Positions 8,449-17,355 of a stretch of 64,000 bases of DNA are shown here, one piece after another (position 1 is the stretch's first letter; the number at the start of each line of letters is the position of its first letter). The DNA comes from Methyloceanibacter methanicus (GTDB lineage: Bacteria > Pseudomonadota > Alphaproteobacteria > Rhizobiales > Methyloligellaceae). Where the stretch lies: positions 1-64,000 of the forward strand of contig NZ_LPWG01000001.1 of assembly GCF_001723285.1 (NCBI RefSeq). The letters are read 5' to 3'. Both the position numbers and the translations under genes were made by a program. The notes under the pieces were generated by a model. It saw only the letters and a program-made list of their open reading frames with translations, made no database searches and was not told the origin of the DNA.

Positions 8449-10545
8449 ATGATGAACTGGTCCATCACCTTTATCCCCTTCGTGCCCTGGCTCGCTCTTT
8501 GGGTGATCGCCGGGATCGGGGCCGTCCTGTTGGCGCTGCTGTTCTGGCGCGCCCGGCGCGGCGCCGTGCTGCGGCTCCTCGCCTTCGCCGCGCTGCTGCT
8601 GGCGCTGGCCAACCCGCATCTGAAGCGGGAGGACCGCGAGCCCCTCAACGACATCGTGACCGTCGTCGTGGACGACAGCCAAAGTCAGACGCTTGCCGGC
8701 CGCACCAATCGCACGGCCGAGCTCCGCAAGGCGCTCGAAGACCGCCTCAAGGAGGTCCCGAAGCTCGAGACCCGCGTCGTGCGGTCCAATTCGTCGGGCG
8801 AGACCGAACGGGACGGGACGATGCTCTTCACCGATCTCGGCCAGGCTCTCGCCGACGTGCCGCCGGACCGCTTGGCCGGCGTCGTGATGATCACGGACGG
8901 CCAGGTCCACGACGTGCCCGACAAGGTGGCCGCCCTTGGGTTCGACGCGCCCGTGCACGCGCTGCTGACCGGCAAGGAGGGTGAGTTCGACCGCAGGCTC
9001 GAAGTCACGGCAGCGCCCCGGTTCGGCATCGTCGGCAGCACACAGACGATCGAAGTCAAGGTCAGCGAATCCAAGCCGCGCGACGACGACATCGCCACGT
9101 TGACCGTGACCCATCAGGGAAAGGAACCCCGCACCCAGACGGTGCGCATCGGCGATCGCGTCGAGGTTCCCGTCGAGATCGACCATGCCGGCCCCAACAT
9201 CGTGGAGATCGAAGTCGATGGCGCGCCCGGAGAACTGACCGCGATCAACAACCGGGCCTTGCTCACCGTCGAAGGCGTGCGCGAGAACCTGCGCGTGCTT
9301 CTCGTCTCCGGCGAACCCCACGCGGGCGAGCGCACCTGGCGCAATATGTTGAAGTCCGATGCGTCCGTGGACCTCGTTCATTTCACGATCCTGCGTCCCC
9401 CGGAGAAGCAGGACGGCACGCCGATCAACCAGCTCTCGCTCATCGCCTTCCCCACGCGCGAGCTGTTCCAGGAAAAGCTCGATCAGTTCGACCTGATCAT
9501 CTTCGACCGCTATCAGCGCCGGGGCGTCCTGCCGCTGCTCTATCTCGAGAACGTCGCGCGCTATGTGGAGCGCGGCGGCGCGGTGCTGGTGTCCTCCGGC
9601 GACGACTACGCATCGCCCTTGAGCCTCTACCGCACCCCGCTCGGCGAGATCCTGCCCGCGGCCCCCTCGGGACGCGTGATCGAAAAGCCCTACCGCCCGG
9701 CCCTGTCGGACCTCGGCACCAAGCACCCGGTGACCGGCGATCTCGAAGGCGCCCGTGGCGGCGGCGCCCACGGGACCGACCCGACCTGGGGCCGCTGGTT
9801 CCGCGTGGTCGATGTCTCCCCGCGCGAGGCGGAGGTTCTGATGGAAGGCGCCGACGGCCGGCCGCTTCTGGTCATCGGCGAGCGCGGCAAGGGCCGCGTC
9901 GCGGTGCTGCTCTCCGACCAGGCCTGGCTCTGGGCGCGCGGCTATGACGGTGGCGGGCCCTACTCGGACCTGCTGCGGCGCCTGGCGCATTGGCTGATGA
10001 AGGAGCCGGAGCTCGAGCAGGAGACCCTGAGGGCCTCGAGCAAAGGGCAAAGCCTCATCATCGAACGGCGCTCCATCGAAGACGAAGTGGACCCGGTGAT
10101 CGTGACCACGCCGTCGGGCGAGGAGATGAGCGTCGAGCTCGACAAGGGCGAACGCGGCATCTGGCGCAAGGTGCTGCAAGTCGACGAACACGGCGTCTAT
10201 CGCGTGGCCTCGGGCAACCTTGCGGGGCTTGCCACCGTGGGCAAGGCCAACACCCGCGAGTTCGCGGCCGTGACCGCATCCGACGAACCGCTCGGGCCGG
10301 TCCTCGAAGGCACGGGCGGCGGCGCGTTCTGGATGGGCCGTGACGACACGGAAGGGGTGGCCTTCCCCGGCTTGCCAATGATCCGCAGCGGCCACGTCAT
10401 GCACGGCACCGACTGGCTCGGTCTCCACAAGCGCGATGCCTATCACGTCAAGGGCGTGCGCTTGTTCCCGCTCTTCAGCGGCTTCCTGGCACTGGCCCTG
10501 CTGCTCGGACTCCTCGCCGCGGCCTGGTACCGCGAGGGCCGCTAG
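8449..10545 (+). CDS. Bat-operon membrane protein with vWA-like and glutamine-amidotransferase-like folds
   Basis: 698-residue membrane protein, the last gene of the MoxR operon. Two N-terminal helices (about 8-30 and 39-54) precede a vWA-like region with VVDDSQSQ at the MIDAS position, so an acidic-serine pattern is kept. The centre (from about residue 280, LRVLLVSGEPHAGERTWRN) resembles the class I amidotransferase-like domain often annotated in this family, including RYVERGGAVLVSSGDDYA. A single C-terminal helix (about 670-692) anchors the tail, which ends in AAAWYREGR. It starts directly after the preceding stop codon. Function is unknown; the context suggests an envelope complex serviced by MoxR. 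Confidence 0.85.
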   Translation: MMNWSITFIPFVPWLALWVIAGIGAVLLALLFWRARRGAVLRLLAFAALLLALANPHLKREDREPLNDIVTVVVDDSQSQTLAGRTNRTAELRKALEDRLKEVPKLETRVVRSNSSGETERDGTMLFTDLGQALADVPPDRLAGVVMITDGQVHDVPDKVAALGFDAPVHALLTGKEGEFDRRLEVTAAPRFGIVGSTQTIEVKVSESKPRDDDIATLTVTHQGKEPRTQTVRIGDRVEVPVEIDHAGPNIVEIEVDGAPGELTAINNRALLTVEGVRENLRVLLVSGEPHAGERTWRNMLKSDASVDLVHFTILRPPEKQDGTPINQLSLIAFPTRELFQEKLDQFDLIIFDRYQRRGVLPLLYLENVARYVERGGAVLVSSGDDYASPLSLYRTPLGEILPAAPSGRVIEKPYRPALSDLGTKHPVTGDLEGARGGGAHGTDPTWGRWFRVVDVSPREAEVLMEGADGRPLLVIGERGKGRVAVLLSDQAWLWARGYDGGGPYSDLLRRLAHWLMKEPELEQETLRASSKGQSLIIERRSIEDEVDPVIVTTPSGEEMSVELDKGERGIWRKVLQVDEHGVYRVASGNLAGLATVGKANTREFAAVTASDEPLGPVLEGTGGGAFWMGRDDTEGVAFPGLPMIRSGHVMHGTDWLGLHKRDAYHVKGVRLFPLFSGFLALALLLGLLAAAWYREGR

Positions 10546-10560
10546 GCGCTCTTCCTCGGG

Positions 10561-11061
10561 CTAGGCCGTATACGCCCTGACCTGACCGGCCGCGCCCTCG
10601 AGTGCGCCTTCGGCGAGCTCCACGCCCAAGAGGCGCGCCGGATCGACCGGTCCCGGAAGGGTGATCGCGCCTTGCGCCGTTGGCTGAAAACCGAAGCGGG
10701 CGTAATAAGGCATATCCCCGACCAGCAGCACGAAGCCGAACCCGGCTTCGCGGGCGCGCGCCAGCCCTTCCTCGACGAGCGCCCTGCCCCAGCCTTTGCC
10801 CGCGAGCACCGGATCGACCACGAGCGGCCCGAGCAAGAGCCCACCGTCGCGTTCGCCGACCCGGATGGCCGTGAACCGGACGCCGCCGGCCACCCTGCCC
10901 TCGCTCCACGCCGTCAGGCTGAGCGCGGCCACGGGCGCGACGCCCTCGCGCACGCGGTAGGCGCTGCGCGCGAACCGGCCAGGGCCGAAGGCGCTCTCGG
11001 AAAGCGCATTGAGCGCCGGAATGTCGGTTTCGGTTTCGGGGCGAATGTCGAAGGTCGTCAT
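10561..11061 (-). CDS. GNAT-family N-acetyltransferase
   Basis: Transfers an acetyl group from acetyl-CoA to an unknown small molecule or protein. The 166-residue protein has the GNAT core: the N-terminal IRPETETDIPALNALSESAF, strand-4 region LLLGPLVVDPVLAGKGWGRAL with the Q/RxxGxG/A-like pyrophosphate loop AGKGWGRA, and GFVLLVGDMPYYARFGFQP, a signature of the YhbS-like subgroup. It converges on the MoxR operon with a 15-base gap and is transcribed on its own. No substrate can be assigned from the sequence. Confidence 0.9.
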   Translation of the reverse strand: MTTFDIRPETETDIPALNALSESAFGPGRFARSAYRVREGVAPVAALSLTAWSEGRVAGGVRFTAIRVGERDGGLLLGPLVVDPVLAGKGWGRALVEEGLARAREAGFGFVLLVGDMPYYARFGFQPTAQGAITLPGPVDPARLLGVELAEGALEGAAGQVRAYTA

Positions 11062-11428
11062 AGGGTTGGCACCAGGAAAAAGGGCGAAGGGAAATCCCTA
11101 CCGAGCGCCAAACGTGACCAGCTGATTGTGCGTGGGTTCAGGGCGAGGCGGCGGCGAGGGTCAGGCGTTCCGCGTAAAGCGGGCGCGTGCTCGTCGTCGC
11201 TGAAGACGGGTTATGGTCTTGCTCGTCCACATCATGGGCGCTCGCCATATCACGGACGACGCCAAGAGGTCCAGCATCATCGAGGGCCCGGAGCGCTCGG
11301 GCACGTTTACGAACCGCCCCAAGTTCACTAAGTGTTATCGGCTCACGTTATAGTGTTGGAATTGCTAGACTTCGGCTCTGGCAAGGTGGGGCGTGAACGC
11401 ACGATCCGAAGATTAAGCGGGGTTATTC
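11062..11428. other. Gap upstream of wrbA; possible 46-codon ORF
   Basis: This 367-base gap separates the divergent GNAT and wrbA genes. A short frame at 11213-11352 (+) begins MVLLVHIMGARHITDDAK and has GC-rich third positions in its first half, but it lacks a clear ribosome site and I recognise no family. The AT-richer stretch 11330-11425 probably holds the wrbA promoter. I see no hairpin or tRNA. Confidence 0.4.
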
Positions 11429-12046
11429 ATGGCAGACAAGGCGAAGCTGCTCGTTCTCTATCACTCATCCTATGGGCACACCGAGACCTTGGCCTACGCG
11501 ATGGCGCACGGCGTGCGTGCGGTGGAAGACATTCGGGTGACCGTGAAGCGCGTTCCCGAGCTGATGCCGGACGACGTCATGGCGGCCGCCGGCATGAAGG
11601 TCGAACAGCCCGCACCGATCGCCGATCCGGCCGAACTCGCCGACTACGACGGCATCATCCTCGGCACGCCCACGCGCTTCGGCAACATGTCCTCGCAAAT
11701 GCGCTATTTCCTCGATCAGACCGGTCCGCTTTGGGCGGCCGGGGCCCTGATCGGCAAGGTCGGAAGCGTCTTCACCTCGACCTCGACGGGCGGCGGCAAC
11801 GAGACGACGATCGTGTCCGTGTACCACACGCTCATCCATCACGGCATGGTCATCGTGGGTCTGCCCTATTCCGCGCCGGACCTGCCGGACATCAGCGAGG
11901 TCAGGGGCGGCTCACCCTACGGCGCCGGCACGATCGCCGCGCCGGACGGCTCGCGCACGCCTTCGCAAAAGGAACTGAACCTGGCAAGTTTCCAGGGTCA
12001 CCACGTCGCGAAGATCACCAAGAAACTGATGACGGGCGACGAGTAG
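11429..12046 (+). CDS. wrbA: NAD(P)H:quinone oxidoreductase, WrbA type
   Basis: Tetrameric FMN flavoprotein that reduces quinones by two electrons and limits redox cycling under stress. At 205 residues it has the usual WrbA length. The FMN phosphate-binding loop is [18 protein letters not shown] near the N-terminus; further family signatures are [28 protein letters not shown] and [10 protein letters not shown]. It is a single-gene unit with a purine-rich GCGGGG upstream of the ATG. The Nudix gene converges on it from the right, the ends being about 30 bases apart. The reading frame is intact. Confidence 0.95.
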   Translation: MADKAKLLVLYHSSYGHTETLAYAMAHGVRAVEDIRVTVKRVPELMPDDVMAAAGMKVEQPAPIADPAELADYDGIILGTPTRFGNMSSQMRYFLDQTGPLWAAGALIGKVGSVFTSTSTGGGNETTIVSVYHTLIHHGMVIVGLPYSAPDLPDISEVRGGSPYGAGTIAAPDGSRTPSQKELNLASFQGHHVAKITKKLMTGDE

Positions 12047-12078
12047 CGCGCCCGCCGAGGTCCGTCCCGCGACGCCGT

Positions 12079-12613
12079 TTAGCCCGACCACAGGGGACTG
12101 ACCGGCGCGCGCCGAAGATCTCCGCAAGACGGCGGTTCGTGCCCGGATCCAAGGGTTCGGGCAGAGCGTCCAGGGCGAACATCCCCGTTTCGGCGATCTC
12201 GCCCCTTTGCCGGTAATCGCCCTTTCGCGTCCAGTCCCGCACCAGATAAAGGGCGATGTGATCCCCGGGGAAATTCGTGTTGTTGGAGAACATCCCGTGC
12301 AGGCTCGGCGGGCCCGTCAGAGTGACGCCCACCTCTTCGTCGAGCTCGCGTGCGAGCGCATCCTCGAGCGTCTCGCCCATTCGACGCCACCGCCCGGAAA
12401 ATACCAGCCAGCCCGATAGCTATGCCGCACGAGAAGGACACGGCCCGCCTCGTCGATCACCGCGCCCTGGGACCCCAGCGTCATGCCGCGGCGCAGACGC
12501 CAGACGGGCCGGAACGCCGCCGTCATGAGCCGCGACAGGCGCTTGCTGCGTGGTCCGTTCTTGCTCAACCGCAAAGTCTCCGCTGTCATCGTGCTGAAAT
12601 CGAGCCGCACCAT
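12079..12613 (-). CDS. Nudix hydrolase (two single-base frame breaks)
   Basis: Hydrolyses a nucleoside-diphosphate-linked substrate; the specificity is not evident. In the raw sequence the gene is split inside the Nudix box. Adding one G to the GGG at about 12376 (minus strand) joins [11 protein letters not shown] to [18 protein letters not shown] and recreates a perfect Gx5Ex7REUxEExGU motif, which is strong proof of the break. A second missing base near 12108 lets the frame end at TAA 12079 (APVSPLWSG) instead of running into wrbA. The N-terminal part has [20 protein letters not shown]. The start is uncertain: ATG 12613 or 12589. It is divergent from the metallophosphoesterase gene. Confidence 0.82.
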
Positions 12614-12762
12614 GACGGCACAGGCAGGTCCTTGTCCAGACGGTCCGCCTCCTGCGGCGGCCGGCCGCGACGCGGGGAGCGTTCGCCTCGGCGCGGGCCG
12701 CTTCTCTTGGGTGCCGGGCACGTTCTCTTGGCGGATGCGGCTTTTTGCAATAGGCAGAGCCC

Positions 12763-13698
12763 ATGAGCGCCAATGAGGCCCGGTCCGTGTTCACACTCGC
12801 CCATCTCTCGGACATTCACTTGAGTCCGCTGCCGAAGGTGAAACGGCACCAACTCCTGTCCAAGCGGCTCCTCGGCTACGTGAACTGGCACCGGGGACGA
12901 AAGTTCGTGCATCGGCGCGACGTCCTCGACCTCCTCACGCGCGATGTGAAAGTGCGCGGTCCCGACCACATCGCGGTGACGGGCGACCTCACCAATCTGG
13001 GCCTGCCACAGGAATTCCCGCCTGCGGCCGAGTGGCTGCGCCAGCTCGGGGCCCCGGACGAGGTCACCGCCATTCCGGGAAATCACGACGCCTATGTGCG
13101 GCTCCATCCCGACAAGACCACGGCCCATTGGCGCCCCTTCATGGAGGCCAACGAGGCCGGCCATGCGCTCTACGAGACGCCGCCGGGCGGCTTCCCCTTC
13201 GTGCGGCGGTTTGGCGACATCGCTCTCATCGCCCTGTCCTCGGCCGTTCCGACGGCGCCGTTCGTCGCCGCCGGCTGGCTCGGCGAGACGCAGCGCCGTG
13301 CGCTCGCCGACGTCCTCGACCGGCTCGGCCGCGAAGGACTGTTCCGCGTGGTCCTGATCCACCACCCGCCGCTTCCGGGGCAGGCCGGTTGGCGACGCGG
13401 CTTACGGGACGCACGCGAGGTTCGAGGGGTGCTGCGGGACCATGGCGCAGAACTCGTCCTCCATGGCCACAATCACGAACAGAGCGTCCTCGACTGCGAG
13501 ACCGCCGGCGGCCCGGCGATCGTCGTGGGCGTTCCGTCCGCGTCCGAGGCGGTGGACGGCCGGGTTCCGGCCGCGCGCTACAACGAATACGCCATCGAAC
13601 GGGCGGGAAACGGGTGGTGTGTGGAGATGACCGGCCGCGCGGCCACGTTGGACGGCCAGGTCTGGGAGTGCGAGAAACGCGTGCTCAGGTCGCGCTGA
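12763..13698 (+). CDS. Calcineurin-like metallophosphoesterase
   Basis: Binuclear-metal phosphoesterase of the CpdA/Icc type; the substrate could be a cyclic nucleotide or a phospholipid, which the sequence does not decide. All metal-site motifs are present: DIH at residues 17-19, GDLTN at 74-78, GNHD at 106-109, the IHHPP histidine pair, and the terminal GHNHE. The 311 residues match the family. It has no signal peptide, so it is cytoplasmic. Its 3' end overlaps by 14 bases the end of the convergent membrane-protein gene. Confidence 0.92.
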   Translation: MSANEARSVFTLAHLSDIHLSPLPKVKRHQLLSKRLLGYVNWHRGRKFVHRRDVLDLLTRDVKVRGPDHIAVTGDLTNLGLPQEFPPAAEWLRQLGAPDEVTAIPGNHDAYVRLHPDKTTAHWRPFMEANEAGHALYETPPGGFPFVRRFGDIALIALSSAVPTAPFVAAGWLGETQRRALADVLDRLGREGLFRVVLIHHPPLPGQAGWRRGLRDAREVRGVLRDHGAELVLHGHNHEQSVLDCETAGGPAIVVGVPSASEAVDGRVPAARYNEYAIERAGNGWCVEMTGRAATLDGQVWECEKRVLRSR

Positions 13699-14742
13699 GC
13701 CAGACCGCGGCGAACAATCCGACCGCGCCGGTCAGCAATCCGACGATGAAGCTCAAGATCACCATGCGCGTGTTGAGCCGAGGCTTCGGCTCCGCATCGG
13801 TACCGTGGGGCCGAATGGCCGGCTGAAGCAGACCCGCCTCCATGCGCTCCCGGCGCACGATCTCGCCGGCGACATAGTCGGTGATACGGTCCGCCGTTTC
13901 GACCACGTTGGTTGCGCGAAACAACGTCCGGCGCCCGTTCTCGCTGTTGCGCATGAACAGATAGGCGTTCGTATCCTCATCGACGGTGACATAGGTGAAC
14001 AGATCGACCCACAGCCGCGCCGGCCGCTCGGAACCAGCGCCAGGTTGAACCGGTCGTCGTGCCCGGGAATGTCCGCGAAGACCGCGTCCAGCTCGGCCTT
14101 CAAAAGCTCAAGCCGCGCGAGCTCCCCATCGCGATGGTCCGCCGTGCGATCGAGCCGTTCGGCCTCCTCGAGCCTTGCCCGCCCGATCGCCTCGCGCAAG
14201 GAGCGGCTCGCCGCCGGGCGCGCGATTGCCTTGACGCTGTTGTCCATCGCCGAAAAGTCCTCTTCTTCTTCCGTCTCGTCTTTCGTCCTTCGGAACGCCG
14301 CCTCGAACCTGGACGCCGCCGCCTCGGTCGGGGAAGCCGCGGCCTCGAACTTGGGCTTGGCATCGGCCCGCCACCCTTCGGTGTGGGACGGTTCGGCGTG
14401 GGACGTTTCGGCTCCGAACGCTTCGTCTTCCGTCAGTGGGGCTGCAGCCAAAGCCGCCTCGGCCACCTCCCGCGCCCGCGAGAGCGGGGTCAGGCGGACC
14501 GGACCGGTCAGCACGGGTCTGGAGGACCTCAAATCGCGCATCGGCCAAGCGTCGTCGTCGGAGTCAGACAACGCATCCGAACCGGAGCCAGACACGCCTT
14601 CGCCTCGATCGTCCGCACGCGTCCGATTCACCGTGAGCCAGCTGGCCGCCGAGCGTCTGCGCCGGACCGGATCCGATCCGAACGGCGTCTGCGGCTCGGC
14701 CGCGCCCTTACCGGTTCGCCAGGACAACGGACGCTCTCGCAT
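13685..14742 (-). CDS. Unrecognised protein with C-terminal membrane anchor (one frame break)
   Basis: I recognise no family. After restoring one missing G near 14031 (LVPSGPARLWVDLFTYVTVD then DEDTNAYLFMRNSE) the protein has about 350 residues. The N-terminal two thirds are low-complexity, rich in A, E, S, R and D, with an acidic EEEED patch and a predicted coiled-coil stretch (RARLEEAERLDRT, ELARLELLKAELDAVF). A folded region of about 80 residues follows. It ends in one hydrophobic helix (MVILSFIVGLLTGAVGLFAA) with only a few residues after it, a tail-anchor arrangement. The start is uncertain (ATG 14742 overlaps the upstream gene by 35 bases). It is the second gene of a two-gene unit with the next entry. 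Confidence 0.6.
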
Positions 14743-16104
14743 CGTCGAACCATTTGTCGATGGCGGCATCGACGCTCTTGTCGAGCCCCAGCTGCCAGGC
14801 GGCGATCGTGGAGTCCAGCGCCTCGTCGTTGGCGGCAACGAAGCTCTCGCGATTGATCGCCTCGCTCGCCTCGTTGACGAAGTAGTCGATGGCGATGCCG
14901 ATGGCTACGCCAAGCGCGGCGCCGATCACCTGGCCGCCCACGGGCTCGACGACGGTCCCGACCGCCGCACCCTGCAGCGCCGGCCCCGCGCGCGTGGCAA
15001 GCGAGGTGGCAAGACGCGTGGACATCTGCCCGAAGCTGCGCGCCGCGATGCCGTTGATCGCCCGGCCGAGCGTGAGCGCACCGATGGTCCCGCCGGCCGC
15101 GGCAGCCCCGACGCCCACGACACCGTCAAAGGCCCGGTCCTCCATCAGATACGTCGGCGCTTTCCATTTCTGCGCATCCCAATCCAGCTTCAGATTGGTC
15201 ATGGAGGTGGTTTTCGGAATGTCCTCCATGTTGCTGGTGTGCTTGGCGAGGAACAACTGCAGCCGCATGTCGGTGTTGGCAATCACGCGCCGGAAACTGT
15301 CATGAGCATGGCGCACGGCCTGCTCCACGCCCTTGGTGATCGTCTGATCGCGCAATTCGGGCTTCAGGACCTGGTCCGTGTAGTTGCTCAGAAAGTACTC
15401 GTCGACGTCCGCCTCGATCGCCTCGCCGAGCGACTCGTATTTCCCGGTCTCGAAGAACCGGCTGACCGCGGACGCCACGGTTTCCTTCAGCACGATGTAT
15501 GAGCGCTTCCATGCGAAGAACCAGTCTGCATAGGCCTCGATGGCCGCATCGCGATCCTGAAAGGCGAGTTCGAAGCTGCGGGCCATGTCCTCATGGGCGG
15601 CCCGCTTGATGCGCGCGCGCTCCTCGTCGAGCATCAGGATCGTGTCGTTGACGAACTTGTCCGCCTCCGACTGGCCGACGACGAGCTTGTGCAGCTTGCC
15701 GTCGACATCCTTCACCACGAGATCGACCGCGTCGGGCGGCAAGGTGCGGCTGGGCGTGAAGATATCGAAAAGACTATCGTCGGGATGGACGGCGGCGGTG
15801 TGATCGAGATGGCGGTAATAGCTGCGATAGAACGTGGTTCCCAAGGACAGCACCGCATAAGCGATCAGGATCAACCCGATCGCAATCCCGATGGGCTTGA
15901 GGAACATACCGAGCGGGCCCGGCTTCACCACCTTCTGGGTGACGCGCGTTTCGCGTTCCTTGGCAGGCGTGTCCCGGCGCCGCGTGACACGCGACAGCCA
16001 CGACTCCTCCTTGGCGGGGGGAGCGGATGTCACGTCTTCAATCTCGTGCACGCCGCGTCGTAGGCCTCCACGAGGGCGGTGCCGCGCTGTCCGTCGTCAA
16101 GCAT
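14708..16104 (-). CDS. Unrecognised membrane protein with glycine/alanine-rich hydrophobic C-terminal segments
   Basis: No known family recognised. The long frame (447 residues) opens at a GTG at 16051, but an ATG at 16104 with a purine-rich site reads MLDDGQRGTALVEAYDAA and, with one missing base near 16050, joins smoothly to VHEIEDVTSAPPAKEESW. I annotate the longer form. One transmembrane helix lies about 33 residues into the body (IGIAIGLILIAYAVLSLG), so the bulk is probably periplasmic. A helical middle with many charged residues leads to two glycine/alanine-rich hydrophobic stretches (VVGVGAAAAGGTIGALTLG and QVIGAALGVAIGIAIDYFV). It has its own promoter and pairs with the downstream gene. 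Confidence 0.6.
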
Positions 16105-16105
16105 G

Positions 16106-16131
16106 TCCTGTGACACCTCTCCTGTGACACC
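16106..16131 (-). repeat. 12-bp direct repeat carrying two ribosome-binding sites
   Basis: On the minus strand GGTGTCACAGGA occurs twice, 14 bases apart, ending two bases before the ATG at 16104. Each copy ends in AGGA, so the ribosome-binding segment is duplicated exactly in front of the presumed start. This also supports the ATG at 16104 as the real start. Confidence 0.7.
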
Positions 16132-16182
16132 GTAGGAACTGACTGAAGGAAGAGCCCCCGTACCCTTCGCACACCTGCGTTA

Positions 16183-16211
16183 TATATAGGAACCGCGCCC
16201 GCCTGATGTAA
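16183..16211 (-). promoter_or_regulatory. Probable sigma-70 promoter of the membrane-protein pair
   Basis: On the minus strand TTACAT (-35, 16211-16206) is followed by exactly 17 bases and TATATA (-10, 16188-16183). The spacing is ideal and the -10 is one of the most AT-rich spots nearby. Transcription would start near 16176, about 70 bases before the ATG at 16104. Confidence 0.6.
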
Positions 16212-16233
16212 GTCGGCGGGGCCGGCGCGCCTG

Positions 16234-16965
16234 CTAGCCTTGGTCGACAACCCGAAAGAGCCATTCGAACAAGCCCTTACGGTCCGTCCGGAATCGCGCC
16301 AGCGTATCCCCGTCATCGACTTTGACGGACAGGCCTCCCAGCGCGTTGACGACCTCGAAGGCATGCTCGTCGGTGACGTCGTCGCCGATAAAGATCGGCG
16401 TCCGCCCCTGGAACGGCGCCTCCCCCAGAAAGGCCCGCACGGCCTCGCCCTTGTCGATGCCTTTGGGCTTCAACTCGAACACCATCTTGCCCGGCAGAAT
16501 GACGAGGCCGGGGTTCTCGGCCACCACGTCCTGGACGGCGCCTTCGCAAACGGCCGCCAGCTCCGGCCGCTGACGGAAGTGGAGGGCGATGGACGACCGC
16601 TTCCGCTCCAAAAGCAGCCCGGCGTTGTCCTCCGCCAAGGGCTCCAGCGCGGCATGGGCGGCCGCCACCGCAGCTTCGTTCCCTTCATCGATATGAAGCA
16701 TGCCGCGTGAATCGCGCCGGATCGAGCCGTGTTCGGCCGCGACGGGGAGCGCGACCGGCGCCAGGAACCCGTCCACCACCTCGAGGGGACGGCCCGTGAC
16801 AACGGCGACGGCGCCATCGAACTGGATGGCGAGCGCGCGCAGGATCTCGCGCACATGCGGCTCGACGGCAACCAGGTCCGGGCGCGGTGCGATCGCCACC
16901 AGCGTCCCGTCGAAATCAAAGAAAAATGCGCTTGAGCGCGGCACATCCGGCAAATTCTGGGTCAT
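16234..16965 (-). CDS. otsB: Trehalose-6-phosphate phosphatase
   Basis: Dephosphorylates trehalose-6-phosphate, the second step of OtsAB trehalose synthesis, in the cytoplasm. The HAD-superfamily motifs are clear: FFDFDGTL near the N-terminus, VVTGRP as motif II, KGIDKGEAVRAFL, and the motif IV acidic cluster IGDDVTDEHAFE. I chose the ATG at 16965 because GGAG lies 4 bases upstream; a longer frame to 17016 has no better site. The 243 residues are typical. It is divergent from otsA, with about 390 bases between the two starts. Confidence 0.94.
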   Translation of the reverse strand: MTQNLPDVPRSSAFFFDFDGTLVAIAPRPDLVAVEPHVREILRALAIQFDGAVAVVTGRPLEVVDGFLAPVALPVAAEHGSIRRDSRGMLHIDEGNEAAVAAAHAALEPLAEDNAGLLLERKRSSIALHFRQRPELAAVCEGAVQDVVAENPGLVILPGKMVFELKPKGIDKGEAVRAFLGEAPFQGRTPIFIGDDVTDEHAFEVVNALGGLSVKVDDGDTLARFRTDRKGLFEWLFRVVDQG

Positions 16966-17355
16966 GGTTCTCCATTGGCGCGGCGTTGTCTTGGAAGGAG
17001 GCAGGCAAAGCGGCATAGATCAGCAAAAATCGGGGTCCGCCGCCCAACTTGCCAAAAATATTCGAAATGTTCCGAACCCTTTGTGACGATTCCGGTTATG
17101 ATCATGTGCCGACCGCGGCATGCGCGATGCGCGCCCTGCGAGGTTCTTATACGATAGGTTGCGAAACGCCAGGGGACCTCGCAGCGGGGCATGATAACAA
17201 GACATGGCAGTAGGACATGGCGGCAGGGCGTGGCAGCAGGACATGGCCACGTCATCCGCACGGGATATGACAAACGTAAGTCCACAGACGAATGATTCGG
17301 CCGCGCGCCCGCATCCGGTGGCGCGCCCGGCCAGCCAAGGTGAAACCAGACGCTG
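16966..17355. other. otsB-otsA divergent intergenic region
   Basis: This region of about 390 bases presumably holds both promoters. Its left half (17030-17160) is AT-richer than its surroundings. From about 17200 to 17250 a loose repeat of GGACATGG / GGCAGCAGG-like words occurs three to four times without perfect periodicity. I could not identify a confident -35/-10 pair or a general-stress (EcfG-type GGAAC) promoter with correct spacing, and there is no credible ORF. Confidence 0.5.

Noticed and set aside
6847-10446. A 1199-codon open frame on the minus strand opposite the Bat-like genes
   Set aside because: It mirrors two well supported plus-strand genes; in high-GC sequence the antisense frame stays open by codon bias. 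The translation has no recognisable domain and is extremely H/R/G/A-rich.
16966-17355. EcfG-type general-stress promoter upstream of the trehalose genes
   Set aside because: A GGAAC occurs on the minus strand but the nearest GTT is about 20 bases away, not 16-17.
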